Assembly (NCBI GenBank): GCA_916048095.2
Contig: OU696577.1
Location: 2,696,501-2,760,500, forward strand
Reading direction: 5' to 3'
DNA from: Sacculina carcini
Taxonomy: Eukaryota > Arthropoda > Thecostraca > Sacculinidae
Length of the DNA: 64,000 nt
Every line of letters begins with the position of its first letter. Positions within the stretch are counted from its first letter, which is position 1. This document shows positions 1 to 9,999 of this stretch, one piece after another. A program made the translations under genes and the position numbers. The notes below the pieces were generated by a model. That model was not told where the DNA came from, searched no databases, and saw nothing but the letters and a program-made list of their open reading frames with translations.

Positions 1-204
1 GATAATGTATTCAGTGTGACTGTTCCGTTTACCGTTTACAGTAGTCCGTAACCAGCGTGCATTGAGACAAGACGCTGCTGTACCGGACAACATGGGTGTC
101 AAGCGGTACAGCACACCAATCTACGCAGGATTATCACGAGCTACGCTTGAGTTCTCTGTGAGTGCGCTCGAATTGTCTTGTACAGTACGGTCACTTTCAA
201 CTTC

Positions 205-500
205 TGTCTTCAGTCTTCTGGATCCTCGTTTGTCACTCCACTGCGGTCAGGGGATAAGAATACTGCCGCCGTACCCACTGCGTGTCGTAAGAGGCGACTA
301 AAAGCGGACCCTCTGCTTCTTCCCTCCGAGATACTACTGTCAGAACCGGGGGGCGCGCGATAATTTAGCAGAGTTGGTGCCCCCCTGTAACGCCAGCTTT
401 CTTCTGCCCTATCCTTATTAAATTAAAAAACTAAACTAAAAAATTAAAAAACTAAATTAAACCCCGAATTAATACCCCGAATATAATACCCCGAATTAAA
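205..500 (+). mobile_element. Probable 3' tail of a non-LTR retrotransposon
   Basis: The stretch contains the phrase GTGTCGTAAGAGGCGACTAA (about 283-302), then a GC-rich piece and an AT-rich tail built of repeats such as taaaaaactaaa and ataccccgaat (420-500). I recall similar 'cgtaagaggcgactaaa' phrases from 3' ends of invertebrate LINEs, and a simple AT repeat after it fits a LINE 3' terminus. No reverse-transcriptase reading frame is visible upstream within the window. The family is not determined and the call rests on recall, not on alignment. Confidence 0.3.
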
Positions 501-1179
501 AAACTCGTTGTCAACTAGTTTCGTTTAATTCCATTGTTCGAGCCATCTGGGTGGGGGAAAGGGTAGAAACAAAGAAATGAAAGAGCAGAAAGAAGCCATT
601 AGTAGATTGAAACATATGACTAGACTAACTAGTCATTTGCAAATGCCCCCAACAGCTGGATAATACGCAACCTTCATCATACGGGCAGATCGAAGGTGCA
701 TTGACTAATGAAATGGAAGCAACTCAGGATGCCCAGACAGGTTGTTTTAATAAATCATTGAGTATTTCGGTGGGCATTCACTTTGGTAGCAATAAACACC
801 ACGGTCTCACCACAAAGAGCAAAGCTCACATCACATCAGTCATAGTCATGCCATGCCAGAGTATTGCACAGAGCGTCACGAAAGTATTGCAGAGTATGTG
901 AGAGAACGTCATGAAAGGTCTTCCGGTCAGGAAGCGCCACATGATCAATGTTGCCATTCATCGCGTGCCAAACTCGTCGCTAAGCGAATGATACGCGCCA
1001 AATTAGTCACCACACTGCTTTTTCCACGCAATACGCGCTTGCAAATAAAGGTTAGATCATTACCAAGACGCATAATACTCAGTGTAATATGCCTTCTACA
1101 AATGACTGCAGCAAGAACACGGCAGCATTTTCAATTTATGTGTTTTGACAAACTTTGCTTTTGTTAACTCACTGAACAC
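501..1179. other. Intergenic, no gene seen
   Basis: Only short open frames without protein-like composition are present. There is no RNA gene or clear repeat boundary apart from the element starting at 1180. Confidence 0.5.
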
Positions 1180-1408
1180 CAGTTGCGGATCCACAGCGCA
1201 ATTTTAAGGGGGTTGAAATAATTTTGGGGCGATTAGCCATTTACATGCATCATTATGCAACGTATTTTAGATAATGTTAATTTCAACAAATTCAAAAGAA
1301 AACTATTTTTTATTGACCTATTTTTACTGAACCTCTTGGTTATGAGGAGTTGATGGAAACATTTGAAGGAGATCCAGCCCCCTCAGCCCCCCTCTGGATG
1401 CGCCACAC
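1180..1408. mobile_element. Small non-autonomous hAT-like element (family A, copy 1)
   Basis: The left end reads cagttgcggatccac and the right end ctctggatgcgccac, imperfect inverted termini of the CAGTGGCGGATCCAG type. The interior shares the phrase ttggttatgaggagttgatg (1337 onward) with the better preserved copy at 34783-35044. About 229 bp, non-coding. The target duplication is not recognisable here, so this copy is probably older or end-damaged. Confidence 0.5.
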
Positions 1409-2776
1409 GAAAAACCAACATCGTGGGGTGAGTGCAGGCACTACACGCTGTCAATGATTGCCTCGACAATAAGAGATGAAGATACAGAATAGCAGAATAG
1501 CAGACCTGCTAGAATAGCCGTGAAAATTAAGAAATTATATCCACGTCTATAACCTGCCTGTAATCAACCAATTTCTTGAATTAGCTAGCTAAGTTACATA
1601 CGTTAACTTAGCTAAGTTACATACGTAAGATGTCCTACCATATCAGTCAACAGGTAACAGGCTAAATCAATTTTAGCTCACGTTCAATTTTATTTTGCAT
1701 TTTCCATGCACTCTCAAATTACATTCCTAGCTAGACCAATGCCGAGATGACAGCCAACTATTACCAACATTTTCTAATATGACTCAAATAGCAACGCAAG
1801 CTAAAACTCAGCAGTATCCATTGTAAAATTGTTGTGCCAAAACTACTAGCAAGCTCAGTACACCAACCTTTTGACCAGAAAATGACCCCGATGTAAACAC
1901 AGCGAAAGCAGATCCACCAATTCATGACGTCACAATTTGGATCTTCCCACACAGATGAAAAAGCGCAAACACAAAACACAACAACATTGCGAGAGTGATT
2001 GCGCTAAAATGACTGCGCGTGGTCAGCGCGCGATGTCACGTGATCAGCGCGTGACAAGCGAATTCGTCATACCGCACACTTGCCTCAGGCGATTCAAACC
2101 ACAGTCAACCAGTGATAATCCAGTGGTTTTCAAAACGCGCGGGCACACAACATTCGCAGGCAAAAAAGCAGAAAAGCCACAACAGTGTGAATGTGCAACA
2201 CAAATTAACTTATCATCAACAAATGTTAAGGTAGATCTTGAGAAAACTAGTCAGGACTAAACATTTGTGAAAATTTCTTGAGAAAGAAATCCAAATTGAT
2301 ACAGCAAAACAGAAAAATGAGCTTAATATTGAATTGAAGTTGAGTTTCTATTGGAGAACAACTCAGGCACAGGAAATATAAATTGAAAAACTTTGCAATT
2401 CCAGTGAAACAGAGCTGTAAGACAAAAACACACACGCACAGACACACACACACACACACAAGTTGGACCATCAAAAGAACAATGATTGAATCAAGCTTTC
2501 TGTAGACCGACGATATCATAAACTGATTTGATCCACAAACAAACATACAAGTCGTTGTTTTCCTCCCATATCTTTTCCCATAGATGGCAGGTCTGTACAT
2601 TATCATAAGGGCAGTCCGATATATTCACACTCAGCTGGGCCCAGAATCCTGTCCAAGAATCAAGAATGCATTCAGTTGATACCAACTTACGAGTCTGGAC
2701 AAATCGGATGGACAATAACAGCCATTCATCACCTTCCTAATCGAGACGACAAAAACACAGACAACTAACGAACAAT
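1409..2776. other. Intergenic between hAT-like element and NDUFAF2-like gene
   Basis: Holds a tandem duplication around 1584-1630 (two copies of a roughly 24-bp unit containing tagctaagttacatacgt) and a CA array at about 2432-2460. The short open frames do not resemble known proteins. The gene to the right is on the minus strand, so its 3' UTR should lie here, but I see no clear AATAAA on that strand close to its stop. Confidence 0.5.
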
Positions 2777-3286
2777 TCAACTTGACTTTCGGTCGCGAGA
2801 TTCACCCGGATAGCGTTCTAAGTCGCTCCATTGAGGATACCCCGCCTGTGTGGAGCCGTCATTTTCTTTCAGACCCGGAGTGACCATCGTCGTCCCTTCG
2901 TTCATCTCGCCGCGCTGTTGTGCCAGTTTTGCCGCATTGTCGCGTTTCTGACGCACCATAGCCATGTTGGCGTCGATCTCGCGCTGGGTGGGCGGCTCGA
3001 CGCGGCGGTTCTGCAGCCACGATTGCCACTCCTGAGGCACGTCGGCGTCGAACTGTTCAAAGTGTGCGCCTCGTTCGCGATCGCTTTCAATGGCCGCCGT
3101 CAAAATCCAACGCCGGCGTCCTCGACGGGCGCCCGACGCCTTCCCGTCGACATCCTCAAAGTAGCGATTGCCCAGGTGATCGAAGCCCACCTGACACTTG
3201 CGCAGATACTCGGCGTTTGAGGTGAGCGCACTGCGCACGCCCTGCACCAGCCGCGCCACAATTGTCGACAATCGTCCGCCCGACAT
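2777..3286 (-). CDS. NDUFAF2: NDUFAF2-like mitochondrial complex I assembly factor
   Basis: An uninterrupted 169-residue protein on the minus strand. NDUFAF2 (mimitin, B17.2L) is a mitochondrial chaperone that binds a late intermediate of respiratory complex I and is a paralogue of subunit NDUFA12. The family signature is visible: VGFDHLGNRYFE at residues 33-44 matches the VGxDxxGNxYY block, a basic RRRWILTAA segment follows at 57-65, and VPQEWQSWLQNRRVEPPT at 83-100 matches the PxEWxxWIRRxRKxPPT block. The tail (150-169, ending PGESRDRKSS) resembles the NDUFAF2 C-terminus. The NDUFA12-specific C-terminal block (YVPYSTT...W) is absent, which favours the assembly factor over the subunit. Length is close to human NDUFAF2 (169). 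It appears intronless. The start is the only ATG before the conserved block. A SINE piece lies about 120 bp upstream. Confidence 0.82.
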   Translation of the reverse strand: MSGGRLSTIVARLVQGVRSALTSNAEYLRKCQVGFDHLGNRYFEDVDGKASGARRGRRRWILTAAIESDRERGAHFEQFDADVPQEWQSWLQNRRVEPPTQREIDANMAMVRQKRDNAAKLAQQRGEMNEGTTMVTPGLKENDGSTQAGYPQWSDLERYPGESRDRKSS

Positions 3287-3409
3287 GCCGTGTCACAATT
3301 CGCCGCTAAATTATGTTATTGACCCACAAATGTTCTCGCTGTCGGCACAAGCACATATTGTAAGCATCGAGTGTAAAAAATAGCATGCTATGCTTCCAAC
3401 TACAGCGGC

Positions 3410-3506
3410 AACACCCGGCAGGATCAAACCAAGGTGTTGATGAACCAACTCGAGCCAGCATTCAGGCCTCGAACAACCGACACGAGAGTGCAACTCCTCA
3501 GCCACT
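3410..3506 (-). mobile_element. tRNA-derived SINE piece
   Basis: On the minus strand the sequence has a degenerate A box (atattcagtggctgag), an anticodon-arm region with ctctcgtgtc and a B-box-like ttcgaggcc, spaced as in a tRNA. The same ctctcgtgtc phrase occurs in the copy at 4990-5060, so the two probably belong to one SINE family. It lies just upstream of the NDUFAF2-like start codon. Stem pairing is poor, so this is not a functional tRNA. Confidence 0.4.
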
Positions 3507-3507
3507 G

Positions 3508-4485
3508 AATATTTGAATGGTGGTTAGGTTTTTGTTTTAGCTTATATTTAGTTGAGATTAATTTCAAGTCTGAGTCGTTCTAGTCAGTATTTAACTTTCA
3601 GGCATAAGTTCAAATTTTAGATTAAAGATTGACTAGTCTTTTAGGTTATCTTATTAGTGACATCTGGTGGCGAAAATGGACCTACAAGCTGGCAACCTTT
3701 TCGACTATAATTTGGCGCATTTTGTCGTTTTTCGCTCATTTTGTCCGTTTTCGATTGATTTTTTCATTGATGTGTCTTTGTTCAGTCTACGAGTGCTAAA
3801 AACTCCGTTTCTGTGCACGCGTGTTGGTTTTTTGCTTGTTGGGAGTTATTTGGTTGGTTAATTGCACATTTATATTTTTCGGTTTGATTGTATGTATTTA
3901 CCAACTATATTGATAGACCAACTATATTGAACGCTTCTTCTCCGATTTGTGTATCACTCATAATTTCTGTGGTAGGTACAATAAATCTGGAGGCAGATGG
4001 ACGTCCACTAGGTGCCATTTCACAATAACTGCATGATACCACCACCACACGGCCCGATAAATCAGAACACATCCACCACCAGAAGCACAGGCAATAAACA
4101 ATATGCATTGAGTAAAACACAAGAAAACACAAAATGGAAAATATGAACAACTGCAACAAGGGCACACAGAAATACGAAAAGCAGAAAAAAGTGAAAATAA
4201 CCAACCAAGTAAATACAATAAAACCGACAAACAAACAATGTGCAAATAACAAACTAAATAACTACCAACAAGCGAAAAACAAATCCGCGTGTCCAGAAAC
4301 TGGCGGGTATTGCAAGTTTTACGAAAGAACGGACAAATGGAGCGAAAATGCGCCAAATTATAGGCGGAAAAAGTCGACAGTTTGTAGTTCAATTTTTTGC
4401 CGACGATATCGCTAATAAAATACCCTAAAATACAAGTTAACCAGATTAAATATAGCGAAACATTCAACAACATTCATGCAAAACG
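3508..4485. mobile_element. Foldback element with long inverted terminal repeats
   Basis: Two long arms are inverted copies of each other: left about 3508-3873, right about 4233-4485. Matching landmarks include ttttaggttatcttattag (3638 on) against the reverse complement of ctaataaaataccctaaaa (4412 on), and ataatttggcgcattttg (3708 on) against caaaatgcgccaaattat reading inward with small changes. The arms differ by many substitutions and indels. The central ~360 bp is unique and carries a short minus-strand frame beginning MAPSGRPSASRFIVPTTEI (from about 4017). Long-armed elements of this kind occur in foldback and Mutator-like groups. I cannot fix the ends or a target duplication, so the superfamily is open. 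Confidence 0.55.
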
Positions 4486-4989
4486 TTACCGAAGAATATC
4501 AACTTACTAGTGCTAAGAAACGTACGGGTGAAGCGGCTGACATGGTTACTGTCTTCGTTTTAACGAACTTGATACATAAGGCATCCGATCTGACTTGATC
4601 AAGCAACGATACAACCCGATTCGATCGACCCAAATTGCATTTCTACACTTTTTATGAAAAACCTCATGTCAGTCTCAGACTTCAACTTTGTGACACACCT
4701 TTATCATTCGCTCTTGCTAATATTTGTTTACCAAGTCCAAGGCTGGTGAAAGTAAACACAATTACCACAATTTATCGAAGATATGCGGCCAGACAACCTG
4801 AGAAGCATCAACGACAACAACAAACACTTGTTACGATGTACTGGAAAATTGGAGAGCACATGGCTGTTGTTGTTGCTGTAATTGTTGTTTTAAGCGCACA
4901 CCAGCCAGTTTAGATTATATGGCGCGCCTGACTGTGAGCCCATTTACAGTGGTGACTCACGATTAGCTTGTGCGAAAGTGGTAATTAAT

Positions 4990-5060
4990 TCCCCGTCCAA
5001 GATTCGAGCCCGTAACCTCAGACACGAGAGTTCAGCGCCCAACCACTGAGCTATTTGGCA
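4990..5060 (-). mobile_element. tRNA-derived SINE head
   Basis: Read on the minus strand there is a perfect A box (tagctcagtggttgg), then a D/anticodon region with ctctcgtgtc, and a B box close to consensus (ggctcgaatct). These are internal RNA polymerase III promoter elements. The acceptor stem does not pair, so a SINE head or tRNA relic is likelier than a working tRNA. It shares the anticodon-arm phrase with the piece at 3410-3506. The rest of the SINE body would lie towards 4925, where I cannot set an end. Confidence 0.5.
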
Positions 5061-5652
5061 ATTTTACAAATTATTCGGCATTGGCTGCACAAATGCGACA
5101 AACGTGAATTGTGTCGCATGTGCAATTGTCAGGGTTAGTTCGTTGAAGTACGTAGGCTGTTCGTTTTGTGTTCCAGATATTATTTGGTTATAGTTTTTCA
5201 AAACGATATTTGCTGTGTTTATCACGTGTTGATTTCCATGTTACATTAGTCAGCTTTTCTTGTGGTCAAGGTATACATCGGTAAGTTTGAATTTGCATGG
5301 AATTCATTCTACAACATGCCGATTATTCATATATCACACATTGTACATGTATACGGAATGGCAGATATAATTGACAAGTGGGAGGAAATGTGAACATAGA
5401 CGAAGATACGCAGTAAACGGAGGAAAAAGTGAAAGTATGGATATGATACAGCAATAATTGCAAATTCAAGTCTTTGATGCATATGCTACATATGTTTTAT
5501 GCTACTTATTTCATGCTTTTTTTGGAGGACTCAATCATGTTTTCTGATTCTGCATTCTGAAAAATCATTCTGCATCAGTTGCTATTTATTTCTGGCTCTG
5601 CGGTTGCACTATATGTAGCTGATCTTCTGCGTTGGCGGCCGTCGTTGAGGCG
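5061..5652. other. Upstream region of POLR1F
   Basis: AT-rich sequence with no recognisable gene. It should hold the POLR1F promoter and 5' UTR, but no TATA box or initiator can be assigned. An in-frame TGA at 5620-5622 precedes the first POLR1F ATG. Confidence 0.4.
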
Positions 5653-5891
5653 ATGCATCACCACCAGCAACAACGCGCTGCTCCTGCGGACCGCCGCCAG
5701 GCAGGCCAAACGGCAGTTCCCGCTGCCAATCTGTCCACTCTTCACCAGCTGGCTTCGCAGACTGACCGGTCCTGTGTCAGTCGCTGCACCAGTCGACTGC
5801 ACTTGGGCCTGCTGCCGTCGTGTCTCGGCGGGCGACTGCGTGCGGCCGTGCACCGCGCCATCGCCGCCAAACTCTGCAAATACGACCAGCA
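5653..5891 (+). CDS. POLR1F: POLR1F exon 1
   Basis: Encodes residues 1-79 plus two bases of codon 80. It opens with the His/Gln-rich stretch MHHHQQQRAAPADRR and ends at KLCKYDQ(Q). The donor is CAGCA|gtgagt at 5892, followed by a GTGTGT-rich run. The two leftover bases join G of exon 2. Confidence 0.75.
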
Positions 5892-8800
5892 GTGAGTGTG
5901 TGTGTCCGGTGTGAGTGTGTGTCCGCAGTGAGTGTGTGTGTACTTTAGATACGGATTATTAGTAAAACCTTACCATTAATAATTCCATTATTTATAAGTC
6001 ATTAATAATTTATACCGGTACCCAGAAATCGAGTCCCATACCCCCAAGTGGTATGAATACCCCGGTTAAGTACCCCTGATCTAAATGATAGGCGGGAGTA
6101 TGGACGTTTCAGTAGCACTCAATGATGCTTTCTGTGTTCTCAATCGGCGAACACACAACAGTGACTTTTGTTGACACTCAAATAGCCGGTTTATACGTAC
6201 ATATACATATGTATGTATTTGAAGTTTTCGACATATATGAAGAAAGAAAAGAAAACACAAACGACTGCCACTCTTTGTCAAACGTTTTGGTCTTGATACC
6301 TTCGTCAGTGACTATAAACAGATCAGTGATTCAAATGCAAAACCGTTAGTGTTTATAGTCACTGACGAAGGTCTCAAGACCGAAACGTTTGACAAAGAGT
6401 GGCAGTCGTTTGTGTTTTCTTTTCTTTCTTCATATGGATGTATGTATACATCTGTGCAGTTAATTGCATATAAGCAGGGGGAGCATGCAGGAGTTTGATG
6501 TGCTGCGATACGGGCGCTCGCTTGAGTACGGCATATAATGTAACCAGCCTCAAATCGACACCTGTAACCTAACCTAACCTAGCGAAATTGAAGTGTTACA
6601 CTCATCATCTGCAATGAATCTGCAAACTCTTTTCTGCCACACTGCAACCGAGCCCCGTCGTGGCAGGTCTGGGTGAATTCAATGGGCGGAGCCTAAACAC
6701 GCAAGTGTACTGGTTTCTCTTCCCGCTTGACTGTGTGTGAGCATACAAGTCAAGTTGTCCGTATGAAAGCCGGGCTAAATTCATCTCTTCGGCTCTTGCT
6801 ACTCCATTATTGAGTATATTTATATAAAAAAATCGCACAACTTTTTCATGTGTATGTGTGTGTTTACATTCACACTCCTTTTATTGATGGTAATGAAGAC
6901 AAAAAACTAAAATATATTTACAGTCAGGCTTGCGTGGGCTAGTGATGACGTCACACCATGACTACACTTCGAGCACAACTCCTCAACACGTATCCACGCT
7001 CACACCGTCACATACGTGAGCACACACGCATACAAACACACGCCCGGCTCCAACACTGGCATTCAGCCACTGTAGCGACCAATCAGCGGCGAGCTGGTCA
7101 CTTGCTCACCGCCGCGGGGCATCAACACTTGACAAACACAATCGTAAAAGCAGAATCTCACACATACAGGCACACTAACACTCCACGCCACATTGATTAT
7201 TTCTCTATTTATGTCTATTTTTCAACTTGATAAACCATCCACATTTGAGGTATGTGTGTGTGTGTTGTGTAGGATGGACGGTATTTTGTTGGGCTTCGAG
7301 AACGCCGCTCTATGCAGCTCTACCGGCATCTCAGTGAGCAACAGTGCGCGCATTCACATTGACGTACAGGCAGAGCTGTTTGTATTCAGGCCGACTATTG
7401 GAGCGCTTCTCAGCGGTCAGTGCAACCACTGTCGTTTGTTTTTATTTATACTATTTAATTAATCAACAGGACATATGTTTTTCTCTGGTTGCTATTGTAA
7501 GTAAAGCCGTGGTCACACGAGACCAATTGTTGGTCTTGTGGGATTTCATCATAACAAAAGACACTTGGGCGATTACTACACAGAACAATACACTGTGGAG
7601 ATACTCGTCTTCTCTCGTCCCTGTTATCAGTGCACTATGTTTTCTGTTGCATTTTTTGCGCAATCCTACCGTGCGGAGTGACCAAAAATAATCTGGCAGG
7701 CTCTTATAATCCGGCAGGCTCTTATAATCCGGCACCATACGCAGGGGGTCGAAAAATAAATATTCCGACATGTCGGATAAAGTGAGCATTTACGGTAAGT
7801 ATTTTGTTACTGATTTTTGATTTGTGATTGTTCTAATTCGTTTCTAAAATGTGAAAACATGAATCTGAGTGGTCATTGTCATCGAGTAGTTATTGTTTGT
7901 ACTTGACATTATTTCGCCATCTTTCTCAAGTTTTTCTCGAGTTGTTTCTAGTGTTTCTTCCCTATTACTATTATCCCTATTATCAGCGCGCACTTGTGTG
8001 TGTGTGTGTGTGTGTATGTGTGTGTGAGCAGGCGCAGTTGTTAAGAAGCATGGCGCACGCGCAACGTGTTTGGTGCACGAGGTGTTCACTGTGTTTGTCA
8101 CTGTTGCGGCGTCGGTGCGGTCGCGGGTTCGACTCCAGCAGCCGCTCGTTTTTCGCGTCGACCACGTGGACTTGTGCAGTCGTATTCCTCTAGTCACGGG
8201 ACACACGGACAATGAGTGGTCGGTACTGGATTGACTTGTGTTGATATAACATGGTTACGGCATATGACTAGAACAGTGCTTCTTAACCTGTGTTCGATCG
8301 AACCCCAGCGGTTCGGTGAGTCAGTTTCAGGGGCTCGGTGGTTTGGTTCACCCATTCGTATGATTCTTCACGTCAATCCCTACTTGGTCTTGATATCTGT
8401 GCTGCAAGCAACTCGGTCCACTCATTAGCAGCCTACTTGTGTGACTGTCTTGATCGTACGTGATTTGAGAGTTTTCTTATTATAATTCAAAAAATGAAGG
8501 GCTAGATGAATGTCTGTATGTAACTTGTGGGATCCTGTGCCTCCAACGAGGTAAAGAACGGCTTTACTATCTTGCTATGTATGACATTACTAACCTGGCT
8601 TGCATATACCCGCGCACCCTTTAGAAGCTCAACCACTTGGTTAAAGGTTAAATGTCTAAGTGACAGCTGCTACACGGGAAGAAGCCGAAGCTTATGAACA
8701 CACACAGGTGTGTCCCATGCAGCTCGCTGCCACCGCAGAACCGACCCTCTCCACGCTATGGCGCCACAAGGACGAAAGACGTATTAGAGAGGGCCACCTC

Positions 8801-9961
8801 CCCAGAATGCATGACACAACACATGACTGATATCTGGTACCAATTTACTGCTGGGTGGACAGGGACTGTGGGATTATAGAATTCACCCAAGAAATTCTAC
8901 TCCGCCGGGATACGAACCACGGACCTCCCGCTTGTGAGGCGGGTGCATTCCGTGAGTGGAAGCGTGGTTTTCATAGAGTACGCGTGTATAGACGCCTTGC
9001 CAATAAATTTCAACTTCGTGATGTCCAGGGGTCGGTAGCCCTGAAGCGTGAAAGAGACGCATTTGATCTGTCTTTGAGTTTTGCTTTCTGACTTTCTTTT
9101 TGAGTTTGAGTTTTCTATTCGCACGTTCTCCTAGTGTTTGTTCTGCTGTGTATTATCAGACACAGTGTAATCGGTATATTTCACCATATGAAATAGCTTT
9201 ATAGCACGCTGATAACTAGACCAAATTAACTCTTATATTCCAGGCTTTTTCGGCAAATTATCGCTTGAAACAATCTAACAAGAAACTCTGTTGACAAGCT
9301 ATTAGCCAATTTTAGATTTTCAACTGCATCTTATAATCCGAAAACTATTTATGAAAATTGGACTATTCAATGCCTACTCTCGTGTGTGTGTGTGTGTGTG
9401 TGTGTCAGTTGGCCCTCGGACGACCTCCATGTCACTGGCAGCACGTCAGGCAGTCACGTCGACTGTGACTCGGGCATATCCTGCACTGAGGACAATGCGC
9501 ACTCTGCCGGCGGCGTCGCCTCGGGCTGTTTTACTGCTCTCGCCGATGACGTCACGCAGATGGACAGTGGTGGAGTTAAGCATCGTCGTTGGCGCACTCC
9601 CTCACTGCCCCTCCCTCCTGTGACTACGCGCGAGCCGCCGCAAGGAGACGATTCCCCGGCCCACGGTATTGTGGTGGGCGCTAGACGTCCGCGCATGCGC
9701 AGACGCATCGACACGGTCAGCGCGGTGGCGACCGATGACGTCAGTGATGTCGGGGCGACATCTAGCGGTCGACCGCGTAAACGGGGTTTTACTGAGTTGT
9801 CGCAAGATAGCAGCAGTGTGGAGTCGAATAAAAAGCGATCTAGGTGTGATGTTTCGCCTGAGGCAGATGCAATGCGTGAATATGCACAAGCTGATGTGGA
9901 ATTTTACGATTCACCGAAAAAGCAGCATAAAAAGAAGAAAAAGAAGAAACATGATTTGTGA
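5653..9961 (+). CDS. POLR1F: POLR1F (RPA43) subunit of RNA polymerase I, four exons
   Basis: RPA43 is the Pol I stalk subunit that contacts the initiation factor Rrn3/TIF-IA, and acts in the nucleolus. The exons are 5653-5891, 7273-7415, 8032-8215 (or 8218) and 9409-9961. Phases agree at every junction (2, 1, 2) and give about 372 residues, against 338 in human. N-terminal SCVSRCTSRLHLGLLP matches the family's SCLVAGPHxRHIALSP block. KYDQQMDGILLGFENAAL matches RYxxxLxGxxxAYDNIKV, then ARIHIDVQAELFVFRP matches HIHLNIEADFVIFCP. Exon 3 gives GAVVKKHGARATCLVHEVF, equivalent to GxVNKVSxxHIGCLVHGxF of the S1/OB domain, followed by PLVFRVDHVDL. The C-terminal tail is long and ends in a lysine run (KKQHKKKKKKKHDL), typical of this subunit. 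The start is the first ATG after an in-frame stop. Odd points: three acceptors sit directly behind GT-rich runs, and the OB-fold loop shows unusual residues. Confidence 0.85.
5892..7272 (+). other. POLR1F intron 1
   Basis: A 1,381-bp intron, GT...AG. It contains the hairpin element at 6236-6434 and otherwise unique AT-rich sequence. A short cctaacctaacctaacctag run lies near 6568-6579, too short to call telomeric. The intron ends in gtatgtgtgtgtgtgttgtgtag, without a clear pyrimidine tract. Confidence 0.7.
6236..6434. mobile_element. 84-bp-arm hairpin, Penelope-like hammerhead-type motif
   Basis: The left arm 6236-6319 and right arm 6351-6434 are near-perfect inverted copies with only a few mismatches, around a 31-bp spacer. 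On the plus strand the right arm holds CTGACGA (6362-6368), a small hairpin AGGTCTCAAGACC (6369-6381) and GAAA (6382-6385), then ACGTTTGAC. This order, CUGANGA / helix II / GAAA / very short helix III, is the core of the minimal hammerhead ribozymes known from Penelope-like retroelements. The cleavage triplet would be GAC rather than the usual GUH, so activity is doubtful. The left arm has changes in helix II. No reverse transcriptase is nearby. Confidence 0.5.
7273..7415 (+). CDS. POLR1F: POLR1F exon 2
   Basis: Encodes the end of codon 80 through residue 127 plus one base of codon 128: MDGILLGFENAAL, then ARIHIDVQAELFVFRP, then TIGALLS. The acceptor is tgtgtag at 7266-7272 and the donor AGCG|gtcagt at 7416. 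It matches the conserved N-terminal beta-barrel of RPA43 (AYDNIKV...HLNIEADFVIF). Confidence 0.85.
7416..8031 (+). other. POLR1F intron 2
   Basis: A 616-bp intron. At about 7688-7735 it carries 2.5 copies of an 18-bp unit (ataatccggcaggctctt). Its last 40 bases are a (TG)n run ending gagcag. Confidence 0.65.
8032..8215 (+). CDS. POLR1F: POLR1F exon 3
   Basis: Completes codon 128 (Gly) and encodes residues 129-188: AVVKKHGARATCLVHEVF, then the second half of the S1/OB domain with PLVFRVDHVDLCSRI and PLVTGHTDN. The acceptor follows a TG run (gagcag|gcgcag). Two donors keep phase: 8216 (AATGA|gtggtc) or 8219 (GAGTG|gtcggt). They differ by one residue and I cannot decide between them. Confidence 0.75.
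8274..8420 (+). mobile_element. hAT-type element end, truncated
   Basis: Begins cagtgcttcttaacctgtg, close to the CAGTGNTTCTTAACCT termini common in non-autonomous hAT elements, and continues with a GAACCCC/GGTTCGG-rich interior. No matching inverted end is found downstream, so the right boundary is a guess. Confidence 0.4.
8750..8980 (-). mobile_element. tRNA-Val-like SINE in POLR1F intron 3
   Basis: On the minus strand, an anticodon arm cccgc-ctcacaa-gcggg (5-bp stem, 7-base loop, anticodon CAC) is followed by a B box gtggttcgtatccc. The tRNA-like part spans about 8900-8975. The A box region is degraded (cttccactcacggaatgc). The presumed SINE body continues to lower coordinates. Anticodon CAC would make it valine-tRNA derived. 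Confidence 0.5.
9409..9961 (+). CDS. POLR1F: POLR1F exon 4 (C-terminal tail)
   Basis: Encodes residues 189-372. The tail is acidic and Ser/Thr-rich, with basic blocks RRPRMRRR and RPRKRG, then NKKRSRCD and a final KKQHKKKKKKKHDL. RPA43 proteins carry long, poorly conserved, lysine-rich C-terminal tails that act in nucleolar localisation. The acceptor is gtgtgtcag directly behind a GT array. The stop is TGA at 9959-9961. Confidence 0.75.
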
Positions 9962-9993
9962 GTTTGTGTGTTGTTGTTTTCTGAATGTACTAT

Positions 9994-9999
9994 AATAAA
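9994..9999 (+). terminator. POLR1F poly(A) signal
   Basis: AATAAA 33 bp after the stop codon, followed by a GT-rich stretch (tgaatgtgtcttgttatttc), as expected for a cleavage/polyadenylation site. The 3' UTR would be very short. Confidence 0.65.

Larger units (their letters stand above)
8216..9408 (+). other. POLR1F intron 3
   Basis: About 1.19 kb. It contains a hAT-end fragment from 8274, a tRNA-Val-like SINE at about 8750-8980 on the minus strand, and a (GT)n run at 9381-9405 that ends in cag. Confidence 0.65.

Noticed and set aside
6560-6580. Telomere-like CCTAA repeats
   Set aside because: Only about three units; too short and interstitial.
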